A model generated the notes under the pieces. It was not told where the DNA came from, did no database searches, and saw only the letters and a program-made list of their open reading frames with translations. Below are positions 1-11,459 of a DNA stretch of 64,000 nt, one piece after another. The position numbers were made by a program, and so were the translations under genes. The DNA comes from Trichopria drosophilae (Eukaryota; Arthropoda; Insecta; Hymenoptera; Diapriidae). The first letter of the stretch is position 1; every line of letters starts with the position of its first letter. The stretch spans positions 99,170,501 to 99,234,500 of the forward strand of contig CM059585.1 in assembly GCA_030407085.1 (NCBI GenBank), read 5' to 3'.

Positions 1-216
1 AATTAAAGAAGAATAATTGTAATGAATCTAATTGACAAATGACCTATTGAATTTCGGCAAAGCATTTCGTGAATGTACATTTTAAATTGAAATCTTTAGT
101 TGGATACCGCAATTTTGATTTACAAAAAAACAATTAATTATATTTTGAGATTAAATATATTTTCCAATAATATCTGGTATTTTTTCCATGAGGTTTTTAA
201 GATACATTATTGTTTC

Positions 217-577
217 GAATGCGGGTCGAAAACCCGACAAATCAAAAAGCCGACAATCAAAAAGCCGACTGTCAAAAAATCAACACAAAAATAACTGTCC
301 GTTTGTCGATGTGTCTATTTTTTGTGGGTTTTACGACCCGCATTCCAAATGCACACACATTTTAAAAGTCTGTTTTTGAAATGTCGGGATTTGGGGGTGC
401 ATCCAAAAAACCGACAGTCAAAATATCGACATTCAAAAAGCCGACACATAAAAAAATACTCACATGGACAAGTGGACAGTTATTGTTTGAAGTGTCGGCT
501 TTTTAATTGTCGCTTAAATATAACTGTCTGTTTTTTGACATGTAGGCTTTTTGATTTGCCGGTTTTTCGATCCGCAC
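217..577. repeat. Fold-back repeat, two adjacent hairpin units
   Basis: There are two inverted-repeat units side by side. In the first, GAATGCGGGTCG (from 217) is answered by CGACCCGCATTC near 336-346. In the second, the arm starting near 397 (GTGCATCCAAAAAACCGAC) pairs with the arm ending near 577 (CCGGTTTTTCGATCCGCAC). Both are built from short AAAAAGCCGAC / GTCGGCTTTTT words. No coding frame makes sense here. It looks like a MITE or fold-back element, and a similar word set recurs at 6.95-7.2 kb. Confidence 0.65.
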
Positions 578-2620
578 CCATTGATTCACTCCCAAAACGA
601 TTGATTAAAATACTTCAAATATTTAATTGAGAAGTAATGAAAGTTTTTAGGAGGTAAGAAGAAAACCGAAAGAAAAATAAATTGGTCGCTTTGTAAAATT
701 TGATTTAATTTAATTTAGAGGTCACTTGCAGTTTTGATTCTGATTAAAGTAATTTTAGACCCCGGGATATAGTATGTTTAGGAAAAATATTTAATAACGT
801 TTCCAAGCATTTAATTTTCACATAATGACATTCTTGAAAGGAGAAAGTATTGTTAAAAATAAATTGTTACACAACTTTTGTTAAATGACTGAAAATTTCT
901 TCTTATCGCCAATTAAGCATTTTTCTAAAATTAATTGATTTTAATTAATGACGGCTCATTTTTTCGAGAAAAAGATTCTCTACAACTTTACGTAATGAAT
1001 TTTTCCAAATTTTTTACCTGATCACTAAAATTTTGGATGATTACGATTTTTAGGAATTTTTTTTGTAGAGTACCATATTTTTTCTTTTAATTTTTCAGAT
1101 CACATCGGCTAGTACTCGTTTTTTTAAAACCCGTTTTACTAAATGAGTCTCTAAAAACTTATCTAAGGCTTTATTAATTAATGGCATGCGATACTGAATT
1201 CAATGCTTAGAGGCATTCAAATTCATTCGTATTAGTGCAACGAATTTTTTAATATGTTTTTTATTATCGAGCTTTCACAGAGGTCTCGAGATCGCTAATT
1301 CAGAATCGACTATACCAATTTCATAATTCAAAGTGGCAGAACCAATGTAGTAGTTAAAAATAGCAGGAATATACATCAAATCTATAACTTATAGCTTTAA
1401 AAGTTCACTCGTTCATTGCAAATCACACCGTTTCAATATTTAAACCTGAATGTGCATTTAAATAAAAAAACCGAATAATAAAATCCTATAAATTGCCTTA
1501 CATTTTGGTAATTGACTTTGCAGAATGCTAGAAATATATTAATAACTCCGAAAACGATAATGTATCACAGTTGTTGACTGATGGTAATAATTGTACATTT
1601 TTTTTTAAATTACCCATGAACATAAATATTACATGCCCTCTCTGTCCATTTTGAACGGTGAATTTCGTAATTATCGACCTCAAATAAAATAAATCAACAC
1701 CCTATAATAAAAAAACTCAAAAATCTGTAAATATAAGTATACTCTTTTCAAAAGAACCGTTAGAATGAGTTATGAAAATGGATTTTAAAGCTTCGTAGTA
1801 GCACTACGCGACACAACTAAAAAAAATAGGTTCCTTAAAAAAAATAAATAAAATACCCATTTTTTTATTATTGAGGTACAAATTCGAAAAAATCCGATGT
1901 TTTTAACCCATATCATTTTGTTTTCAAAGTAATCAAACCCTACAAGAATCAATCTCACTCTTCAAACTGACAAAAGTGTGACTTCGCAGGTCTGTAACCT
2001 CATTACTTGAAATTTGAATCTATTTTAGGGTTTCTGTTTATCTCAATGAATAATGTCAAAAGTAAAATAATCCCATATTCGCAATTGATTGCACGATTGT
2101 AATACATCAACAATATTATAATTATTTCACCGTGTATGATGCATCGAATTCAATTAAAGCTTTAATAAACAAACATATCGCTTGATATGTAATTCGGGAT
2201 TTCGCATAATGAGTTAAAATCATTTCGAATGGTTACCATGACTATCGACATCAGATTATAGTGCATATATTTTTTTTTATTTGATGTACGTTGCATTTTT
2301 ACATTTTCAATATATTTTTTCAATATAATACTGTAATTTAAACTGATTTTACTGTTGGAGAAAAAAAAATAATCTTTTGCCATTGTCAATGTGAACGGTT
2401 TCTCTTGTTTTTCCAATTATCAACAATAATAGATCTTAGGTGAAGACGTTTTATTATAGAAAGAAACGGTCATACAAAAAAATGTAAAAAACGTGTAAAG
2501 TATTTATAGAGTTGAAAGATTAAAAAAATAATTTTTGTACAGTTTTTTCTGATCTTTCCTACAATCTACATCATACTGCATGTAACCTATAGATCATATT
2601 AATTATATCCGTTTGTGTTA
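578..2620. other. AT-rich intergenic DNA
   Basis: No gene, RNA or clear repeat was recognised. Only short chance open frames are present. Confidence 0.6.
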
Positions 2621-2629
2621 CTGTAGCGA

Positions 2630-2735
2630 TTGGTTCTGGTTAGGTTAGGGTAGGTTAATTTAGGTTAGGTTTCGTAAGGAATTGAATTACGAGCAGGATT
2701 GTTGCAGTTCAATTCCTGGATGGGACAATTTTTTT
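2630..2735 (+). repeat. TTAGG-rich dispersed motif with a B-box-like tail
   Basis: A cluster of GGTTAGGTTAGG-type words at about 2638-2671 is followed by GCAGTTCAATTCCTGG (2704-2719), which resembles a tRNA internal promoter B box (GGTTCRANTCC). Dispersed TTAGG-like words are common in insect, especially hymenopteran, genomes. The block may be a retroposon head derived from a tRNA-like sequence. It is too short to be a telomere array and no full tRNA fold was found. Confidence 0.4.
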
Positions 2736-3241
2736 TATTGCATTCAATTCATTTCAAACGTAGGTTTATATTTTAATCCACTTTTCTTTTTACTCGTGAG
2801 ATTTTAGAAGAACTAAAAGATCCATAATTAACTGTAAGAAATAAAAGAAACTGTTGAAAATGTTCGTTTCTTTCGTAATATACGCAATTGTGCGAAGATT
2901 ATGGGGAATAACAGTATCAAATTCAGTAATATTAATATATTTAGTAGTTATATAATCGATTCCAACTTCAGAAATCCAAAATTTAAGATCGTGAGTGAGA
3001 TATGGATATAAATTTCGTGAATGGACTTAAGAAAGACTTCGGAGCTTGTATATCCTATATATAATTACATTGCTTGTTAGTGTTTTTTTACTAATTCTTG
3101 CATGAAAGGTATCTTCAAATTATTGTTTATTAGTCAAAAATACGTTCGGTATATAATCAATTCCCAACGTAGGAGAACATCGTACTTTCCGAATATTTAC
3201 AGTTACTTTTTATTCACGTATTTCTTATCGGTACAGGATAT

Positions 3242-3441
3242 AAGTAAGGGTGAAATTGCCCTGTGAAACAAGGGTACGTTAATCGGCATGCTATTACTGA
3301 GCGACGATCGAAGTTGAAAGTCGAACACAGTCATATTACGTACTTGCACACAGAAACGGAAGTGCTCCGATTTCCAAGTAGTTCAAAGTGCAACGGGACA
3401 GACAACGACTCCACGGCTAGTATCCGCAAATTGTCTTGGTA
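3242..3441 (+). other. GC-richer block ending in a good 5' splice site; candidate untranslated exon or element 5' end
   Basis: This 200-bp stretch is less AT-rich than its surroundings and ends in TTGTCTTG|GTAAATAT, a plausible donor. It carries no long open frame. It could be a non-coding first exon, or the 5' part of the decayed LINE that continues at 4.4 kb. Another open, GC-richer stretch lies at about 3827-3913 and also ends in a donor-like AAG|GTGGTT. No product is recognised in either. Confidence 0.25.
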
Positions 3442-4419
3442 AATATATTGCACGCATGTTTGCCAAGTTTTGATCTCGTGTGAAAGTAAATCGTTCACGG
3501 ACCTGCTCGCATCAAATAATATTTTTCCACGTCGTATAAAAATAAACTACGCTGATATTGGAGAAGTAAAACGAAAACAAATGTTCAACTGTAAAAATAT
3601 TCTTGTTTGTTTATGCTACGTCAGAACATACTACATAGAATGCTCTAAACACGAAAGTTTTAATCGTTATTTTTGGTATCATTAAAGCTATTCTTTTATC
3701 CTTTGAAATTAATTCATATAATATCCAATAATCGAGAGTACAAACAATTTTTAGTTTAAATACTTATTAAAGGTCACCTGAAGGACATTGAATGTGAACT
3801 AGGTTTCTTTCGATATCGCAGTTTGACGGGACCGATCAGGTGTTCCTGAAGAAGGTCAATGTTATTTACGGAGCAGCCATAAGACCTGTGACCTTGAATT
3901 TCTCCGTCACTTCATTCGCAAGGTGGTTTCAAAGTTATTTCTTTTTATTTACGACTATATACACTTTTTGATTATTATTCAGCAGTGTTCTAAAATACTT
4001 GTGACCTTTAAGATCCTTCACTCGTTTTGATTATTTATTTTATGTTATCGTTGTGTATTTTACCCAATCCTATTTGTAGAATGTTTACTGCCGCGCCATG
4101 ACCGATCATGAAGGACAACGAAATGAAAGTGAATTGCGTTTCTCCCCGCAGGTCTGCCCGAGAGACTCATCAATACGATTTTACGAAAAAACGCATTTAC
4201 AGGGGAAGGGGACAATATGCATAATAATATTATTTACTACTGTATATATTCACTTAACTCTTCTCGACGACCGATGCTCTTGAACTGGCTCACAAGAAAT
4301 ACTGAAAAATTGGGTATACCTAGTAATTGTTTGCAACATAACTTTATAGGACTACACTATTTAATGTGCAACCTTTCGTGTTGTTCTCTTTTTCACTGAC
4401 TCCCTCTCACACTCCTCTA

Positions 4420-4695
4420 ACTGACTATATGGGCCATCCTTTACTCCCCGATTGTTGCCGATGATGTAGAGCTGTTTTCTACTATACAATCACCACTAGA
4501 CTAATTGAATTTACAAAGAATAATGATTCTGAAGTAAAAGGGTGTAATAATAATTCACTGGCCTTAAATATTGATAAATGCAGGTCTAAGGCGTTCTCTG
4601 GATCACAGAATGCCAGAATCTTTGCTTACGAATTAACCAAAATTAGGCTATCTTCCTGTAGTGTTATAAAGAACCCAGGGGTTATATTTATTTTA
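4420..4695 (+). pseudogene. Decayed non-LTR retrotransposon reverse transcriptase fragment
   Basis: From 4451 the + strand reads IVADDVELFSTIQSPLD before a stop. VADD stands where reverse transcriptases carry the catalytic Y/F-ADD, and the following residues fit the usual (Y)ADD-x-x-L-(Y/F) context. After a frame change the sequence reads LALNIDKCRSKAFSG (about 4560-4605), the LNxxKCxxxxFS block that follows ADD in Jockey/CR1-like LINEs. Later, around 4655-4695, KNPGVIF stands in the place of the family's KDLGVxF block. Stops and frameshifts between the blocks show it is dead. No endonuclease or ORF1 partner was found upstream. The order and spacing of the three blocks are what support the call. 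Confidence 0.65.
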
Positions 4696-4699
4696 CCGG

Positions 4700-6940
4700 T
4701 TTCGCCCGTATTATTCCTAATCAAAATAAAAATAAAAGTTATTTGTTATTATTTAATAACAATTTAAAATAAATCTGAATCAGTTACGAATTCTATTAAA
4801 AAATATTACAGGAATATATAAAATATAGACCTAAAAAGTGACTTCTGCTTGATGTTGTCTGTGATTTTGATAATATTTTCAGCAATGCTATGCAATTCTC
4901 AGATCCTTCGTACATTTGAATGCCGAGTGCCAGTGCGACAGCCGAGACTTTCTCTGGCAGTTGAAAATAATATGCAAATTTTCGGTGCAACGCCTTCTTG
5001 GTGTAGAAAATATCTCTCGGCTCTGCGCTTGAAGTTCTGTGTTGTCCATGAAATGACCATTGGAATTCGTAATTTAATTGTTGAATTTTCTACTCCTCCA
5101 AACTGTCGGAAAAAATAGCAAAGGATTTCTCTTCCGAGAGCATGAATGCACTGCGAAATCCTGGAAACGTGTCTCATATATAAAAACCTGTCTACTCTCA
5201 TGATCTCTCACTTTCCTCTTCAACTTTTTCTAGAGGAAGAACTACTATGTTTTAGAAATTTAATTTCCGTTAGGATGCATTTTTTATGTCGAAATTTATA
5301 AAAATTTGAATTTAAAATGCAAGGGATTGATGAAACAATCCGTAGGATCTAGATCATTGTTATTATTTTTCGGATAAGTTGTTGTAAAAATGTCTAAAAT
5401 GTGATTGTGCAAATTTTTTGTAAAGAATCTTTTAGTAAACTTTGTATTAAAATTTCTCACATTCCCATCGACTTATGTTTCGATTTTGGAAAACGATTGC
5501 ACTCCATTTAATCTTTTTCAATAATAAAAAATAAACTAAAAGAGTAACTGAAGGTTATATCAAAGAGAAATGATGAAATAAAAATTAGAAAAGGGTAAAA
5601 AAGGGAAGATGTCTGAAGGTGACCCGAACCTAGTGCATACGAGGACGTTTTTCAAATTATCTTTAAAAAAAGTTTTTGTCAGAAAATAACTTCTGTTGAA
5701 ATCTAACGAAGGCAATTACATACTTTAATAATAAAAAATACATGTAGCTAATAAGAAAACGTTATATAATATTGCAAGAAAATAGCGAAGAAATTGATTC
5801 ATGATTATACTATATTTTATTTTAAGATCACCAGAAAAATTTTTGAAAATGATTTACCAAATTCTACAACAAGTATCATTTCAAACAGTCTCAAACACAC
5901 GTGGACGATATAAAAGGAAACTCCTAAGGTAAAAAAACCTCGGTAATTATACTACGCCTAATTCGTAATTTTTAATAACCTGCATACAACAGATGTACAA
6001 GGTTAATGATAAGTCAACATTTGACCCATTAACTAGGTTAACATGAAGCAGAGCCGGTACATTGCGTCAGCGAATACTTATACTTGCGAGAACCCCACCA
6101 GTACGAATTTTGATTTTTTTCCAGAAAGGGTATTTTTGTAAATAATAATTAGTCCTAATTCCTGAAGGTTTCAAATATGGTAATTATAACATAATTGTCT
6201 CCTTTCTGAAAAGATGGCAATTTGTTATTTGTGTGACTTTGTAAAATTAAAGAGTCAGATACTTGACTAAAGAAACAAATTTGGACTGCTTTTGGAATTT
6301 TTTTACGATCCCCGAAAAACAGTTCTTAAAATTGTTTTATCTTATGCATTGTATCATGTAAAGTATAATTTTAGTTTAATATCGCATTACTTTTAGTAAT
6401 TAGGTAACATTGAAGCATGTACATAATTATTTATTTCTCTCAGTTTATTTAGTTTTATTGATTATTTGAAAGTTGTGTAAGTACTACAAGTATTTGAGAT
6501 TTTGCAATTTCTTTTTAAAGAATATTTAATACTTCTCTCAGACTTAAAATTGAGATATTAGACTTTTTTGATGAAAATGCGTCCATATTTACTCATTTAT
6601 CACATTACATGCACTCTTCAAAGAATACATGTTTATACGGTGTATTTGGACACCTTTAAGATGACCCAACAAGTATTGCTTGATCCGATATTTCTAATGT
6701 TAAAAGTTTGAGATCATATTCATATTTCAAGAACTTAAGGTCATCCATCATGTATCGCATTAGATGTAACAATGTTTTCTAAATTTCGTTCGCCATTTCA
6801 GATTTGTAAACATGTAAACATGTTTGCTTACAATTTTAAAAACGGCATTTTACTGAAAAAGTTTTCGCTTTTCCCACGTTATTTTTTAAGTAGTCCTATT
6901 TAAAGAATGGAAAAGCGATATCGAAAAACGGACTTCAGAT
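4700..6940. other. AT-rich intergenic DNA
   Basis: No gene or RNA was recognised. The opposed short frames at 4.80-5.20 kb carry no recognisable motif. Confidence 0.5.
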
Positions 6941-6949
6941 TCGTAAAGA

Positions 6950-7195
6950 GCATACTCAAAAAAGGATTCACCTCAAAAACCCGACTTTCATAAACTAGAC
7001 ATTTCAAAATACAGACACGTCCGATCTGTGTGTTCACTACATAAAAAAACGATCTCGGGTCGCCGTTCTTGAGATCTCATTAAAATATTTTTTAAAATGT
7101 TTAGTTTTTAAATTTATGTTTCTTGAAATGTCTGGTTTTTCAATGTCGGGTTTTTTATGTGCCTGTTTTGTGATTTGTCTGATTTCTGTGGTGCA
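6950..7195. repeat. Fold-back repeat related to the 0.2-0.6 kb unit
   Basis: The left arm has CTCAAAAACCCGACTTTCAT and CTAGACATTTCAAAAT. The right arm has GAAATGTCTGGTTTTTCAAT and GTCGGGTTTTTTATGTG, which are their approximate reverse complements. The centre, about 7025-7090, is unpaired. The words resemble those of the 217-577 element, so both probably belong to one MITE family. Confidence 0.5.
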
Positions 7196-7199
7196 CCGC

Positions 7200-10100
7200 C
7201 CAAAACTATAGAAAACCTACATTTCATAATAATATCTCAAAGATATCCATAAACTTTCGGAGGATGAAAATCGGCGACAAATTTTGTTGATTTGGGACGA
7301 AAAGGGTTAAGATGATCAGGTAGTAATGAGATATGCCGCATAAGATGATCCTTATCACTGCCGGACCAGGCCTTGATCAATACTTGAACAACTCGAAAAG
7401 ATTTCCGCTCGATTTAACTCAATGTCATTTTTTGACATTTAAGTTGCTTGGCGTGCAAGTTATCCACTTTTGTCGTCGTATAATTTATGTTAAATACCAA
7501 ACAAAGAAACCAGCAAGCTAATAAATAAACAGACAATATTAACTTAGTTTTTTTTTGATATTTCTTAAAATTTAGTTAAAAAAATATCTGCTATTGCAGA
7601 CGCTTTATTGCTTGTTTTTAATAATCTTAAATGAGAAAACATGATTCTTTGGTGGAAAACGAAATATCTACGAAATTGCTGGAAATAGAACTGAATAGTA
7701 AAAGTGCAAGTATATATACATATACACGTAACGATAAGAATACGGATTCAAGCTTTGAGTAGAGAGCATAAACGGTGTCCGAGGTAAAGCAGGATTCGGT
7801 TTGATTTCCCCATGGCTTTATATGCAAAAAACGACAGAAACTAGCTTTTCTTCAGTCGACGTTTATGCTTTCCCACGATCCTTTTCATTCGCTTACGTGC
7901 AATTTCCTCTCCAGTATCAGTCTGCTTCGAAAAAAAATTCGATATAACACGTTAGAATTCGATGTCTGTATAGGTTGTACAATGAACGAGGCAAAATCTT
8001 TTCGAAAAAGGGTAAACATAACACAAAACGAATTGCTTTTGTACCACGTTGAATGTGTGTTTACCTTTATTTAATTTCAGCAATTCATCTTTATCGTTTC
8101 TTTTCGTATAGTTTATTCCATTTCCTGAATTCCTAATTATATGATTTGAAAATAAATGTCACAGTAAATGAGAATATTGTAAAAAATTGCGATGGCAAAA
8201 ATGCAGAAACAAACATTCCAATTTTTTTTATTTTTCATTATTTCTCGCTCAGAATAGTTTAAGCATAACAATTCAACTTTTTTTATCTAATTGAAAATTC
8301 CTATATTGGTCCCCTTAAATAACTGCCCAAAGCTTCTGCATTTATACGATAAATTGGGGAGGTCAACGCTGTAACACAAAATGTTCTTGTCTAAAATTAA
8401 ATAAATCATTTTCGCTATTTTTCGAAATTCTTGCTGAGTATGTCCTAATTTTTGACGATTGTTGAGAAAACTTTAGCGAAATCGGCTTAGAAATGACGGA
8501 AAACTATTGAAAATAAATTTCAGGACAGAAATCTTGGTATAAGACTTCGTTAAAACCTCTTTAATATTATTTGTATATTTTAAGGTATTAATTGATCTGC
8601 ACTATTTTTCTAACCTCATTAATCCATTTCATTTACTGATCATTTTTATAAACATTTCAAATAAATAGTCTCTTCACATTCAAAGTTTTTAGCATTTGAT
8701 GAAGGGAGAGTCTGAAAGCGATTAAAAACTATCTATACTTTTGAAATTTTCGTTTTCAAACTGATAGCAGACATAACTCGTTAAAAAAGTTTAGAAGTTT
8801 GATTGAAGCTTCACCGAGAAACCAATTTGATTCCGACAGCACAACATTCAAATAACACAATTTTACTTTTCTAAGACTTTGCACACTACGTGTTCCAAAT
8901 TTTATGCTTAATAAATCATTATTATATAAAAATACTTAACCTTAAATTACAAAGACTTTTCACTATAATTATCTGCAGAAGACTAAAAACAAATATTATA
9001 GAATTTTATAGAAGTGAGCAACAAAATTAATGATAATTTCAAAGACGTCATAATATACGGAATGTTTTTGTTCAATGACATAAATTCCAGAGTGACATTA
9101 ATCTCGGCCATCAGCCTTTCGCTTCTATAAATTATCCTCCAAGTTTTCCTGTATGTATATTTCCTACATCCATCATATGTGTCCTCTTGGATCTTTACGA
9201 TTTATTACCTTCCTTTAACTCTTTCATCCGACTTAAAGGAGTCGTACACTGGGCTTATTTACTTCTTTTAGTATTCATAGTGTCGATTTATACGTCTCGT
9301 TTTTTTATTTTTCATTCATTTTTTTAACGGTACTTTTCGGACTCGAATGTTTCAACTTGCAGATTAAGAGCTTCGTTTGTCTTTAAGTGGCTCTTCTTAC
9401 CTTCATACATCTCCCTCAGGTGAACATAAATGCTTAGTTTCTTAAGTTTGACCTGAAGATTATATTCATCGTAAAGATCAGAACCTGGTACTGTTAAAGA
9501 AATGTCCAGCAATAATTTTAAAGAACTTTAATGTGTCTAATTACTGATGCGATTTTTATGTTATGAAATTATACCTTTAATTATCGATATTATAATTTTC
9601 GAAGGAGTAAAATTTGATTTTTCTAACGCAAATGGGGACGTAATAACTGGATTTTATGACTCCGCATGCCGAAAAACAGTATGAAATCAACGGGTTTGGC
9701 CTACAAATTGACTATAATAACAAGTATTGGTATCGAGAGGCTAATGGGCGATTTAACGATAACCTGAATATCCGAGAAAAAATATTGATCAAACTGTAAT
9801 TCATAAGATCAAATTAATTCAAATATCGCCTGAAAAAGAAGGACCTTATTCGATTCAACCTGTAATAATGGATTTTTATAAACTGGATTTGAAACGAACC
9901 ATGAGGAAAATAATAATTCTAATATTAAATAAACGGTCAAAATTCGATACCAATAATTTTGGTTTTATGCCCAACGTTTCGACGAGTTTTTTTCTCTTTA
10001 GGGGCTTAATAACATTAAAAAATAGTAAAAAGAACAGTAAAAACAATAATTGAAAATGAAAGGCTATAGTCGGGGCAGTGTTGGAAATGTTGCCCCGCAC

Positions 10101-11040
10101 GAATTTAGCTCATATTGACAATTTTTGTTGCTACCTATATGTTTATTAAATACTGTAAATATCAGACCTCGATTCGTATTTTTTTGGGAGTTTTACTCTT
10201 ACTCTTATTTTGGGAGTTATGGAGGGGGAAAGAAAAATAACAAAAATCGTTTTCTCGAAAATTACCAGACCAAACAGAGTTTAATGAGCTTGAAGTATAT
10301 TAAATAGCAATAAACAAAATGAAAGTTCTTTTCAAACAAAAGTTCGAAAAAAGGTTTGAAATATTCAAAAAATTTAAATTCAATTTGGTTCATGAGAGAC
10401 ACCTGCCATTTTTTTTAAATCACGAAATAAATATATTATTATCATAAAATCGACTGTGACAACGACTTACAATATCCCCACATAGAATGCGTAGATATTA
10501 CGTTTAGGTACAATATCAAAATGGAATTCAGACAACGAATGAAAAAAAATTGAATAATAGTATATTCAGTTGAAATTTTGAAATGTGGATATTTTTTACT
10601 AAATTTTCCAAGAAATCCGATAGTATTTTTAAAAAATGAATAAAATTTTGGTGCCATTATCAAAATTAACTTTTAAAATTTGCAAAGAAAATTATTTTTT
10701 TAGTTTGAGGTTAGGAACATAATTTTATTAAAACGATAATGTAACTATGTTTGAAAATTTAAAAAAAAATGTTACGCTAGTGCAAAAGCCGGCAAAGATA
10801 CGAGTACTTGACATTGACCGCAAATTGAAAAATTCCAAATTTAAAATCGTAGTTTCTTGAAAAATAAATTTTAAGACTATCCCGATACACATGTTCACTT
10901 TTTTTTGTAACTAGAATTAGAGACAAAATTTTGAAGCGATTTCCAAACAACTAAAAAAATCGCATTGTTTATGTGTATTTGGTCAATATCTTTAAAGACT
11001 AACTTGAAATTGTATTAACTTTCATTTTATAACAAAATCA
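7200..11040. other. AT-rich intergenic DNA
   Basis: No gene was recognised. At 7296-7312 the word GGGACGAAAAGGGTTAA matches the right terminus of the TTAA-flanked fold-back element at 35.4-36.6 kb, so a fragment of that family probably ends here. A short hairpin (CGGGGCA...TGCCCCG) lies at about 10073-10097. Confidence 0.5.
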
Positions 11041-11044
11041 ACTC

Positions 11045-11455
11045 TTTTAGTGGAACTCGATGGTTAAGTGGTTATAGCAAGCTCGCTTCGTAAGCTGAAC
11101 GTTCCTTAGGTCTTGAGCTCGAGTCCCCATTGGGCAACTATTTCAGTGTATTACATTAAGGAAACTTTATTGGGTGAGGGTACGAATTCGAGACTACCGG
11201 ATTGCCTCCAATAAAAATGAGACAATATTTGCAATGCACCTGCTGCGGTACAGATCTCCGACTAACTCATGACGGTATCGGTTATGTGTACTAAAATTAT
11301 TATTTATTCGTTTGTGTCCTGCGTGGGATGATGAATAACCTTGTCCGATTAATCATATACAGCATTAAATAAGCGAGTAAATATGACCCATGTACGTATG
11401 TAATGTATGTATAACAAAGTCAAATAGTCACAATAAAAAGTATTGTATTAAAAAT
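11045..11455 (+). mobile_element. Candidate tRNA-derived SINE
   Basis: TGGTTAAGTGG at 11061-11071 fits the RNA polymerase III A box (TRGYNNANNGG). AGCTCGAGTCC at 11116-11126 fits the B box (GGTTCGANTCC) with a few changes. The 44-nt spacing is right for a tRNA-like promoter. A non-tRNA body of about 300 bp follows, ending in an AT-rich, short-repeat tail (TATGTAATGTATGTATAAC...). The head does not fold into a functional tRNA with paired acceptor ends, so a SINE is more likely than a tRNA gene. The end coordinate is approximate because no target-site duplication was fixed by eye. Confidence 0.5.
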
Positions 11456-11459
11456 TGTT

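Noticed and set aside
2638..2671. Telomere repeat array
   Set aside because: Only a few imperfect TTAGG units; internal dispersed motif.
11045..11130. Functional tRNA gene
   Set aside because: A and B boxes are present but acceptor and anticodon arms do not pair properly, and a long body follows. SINE preferred.
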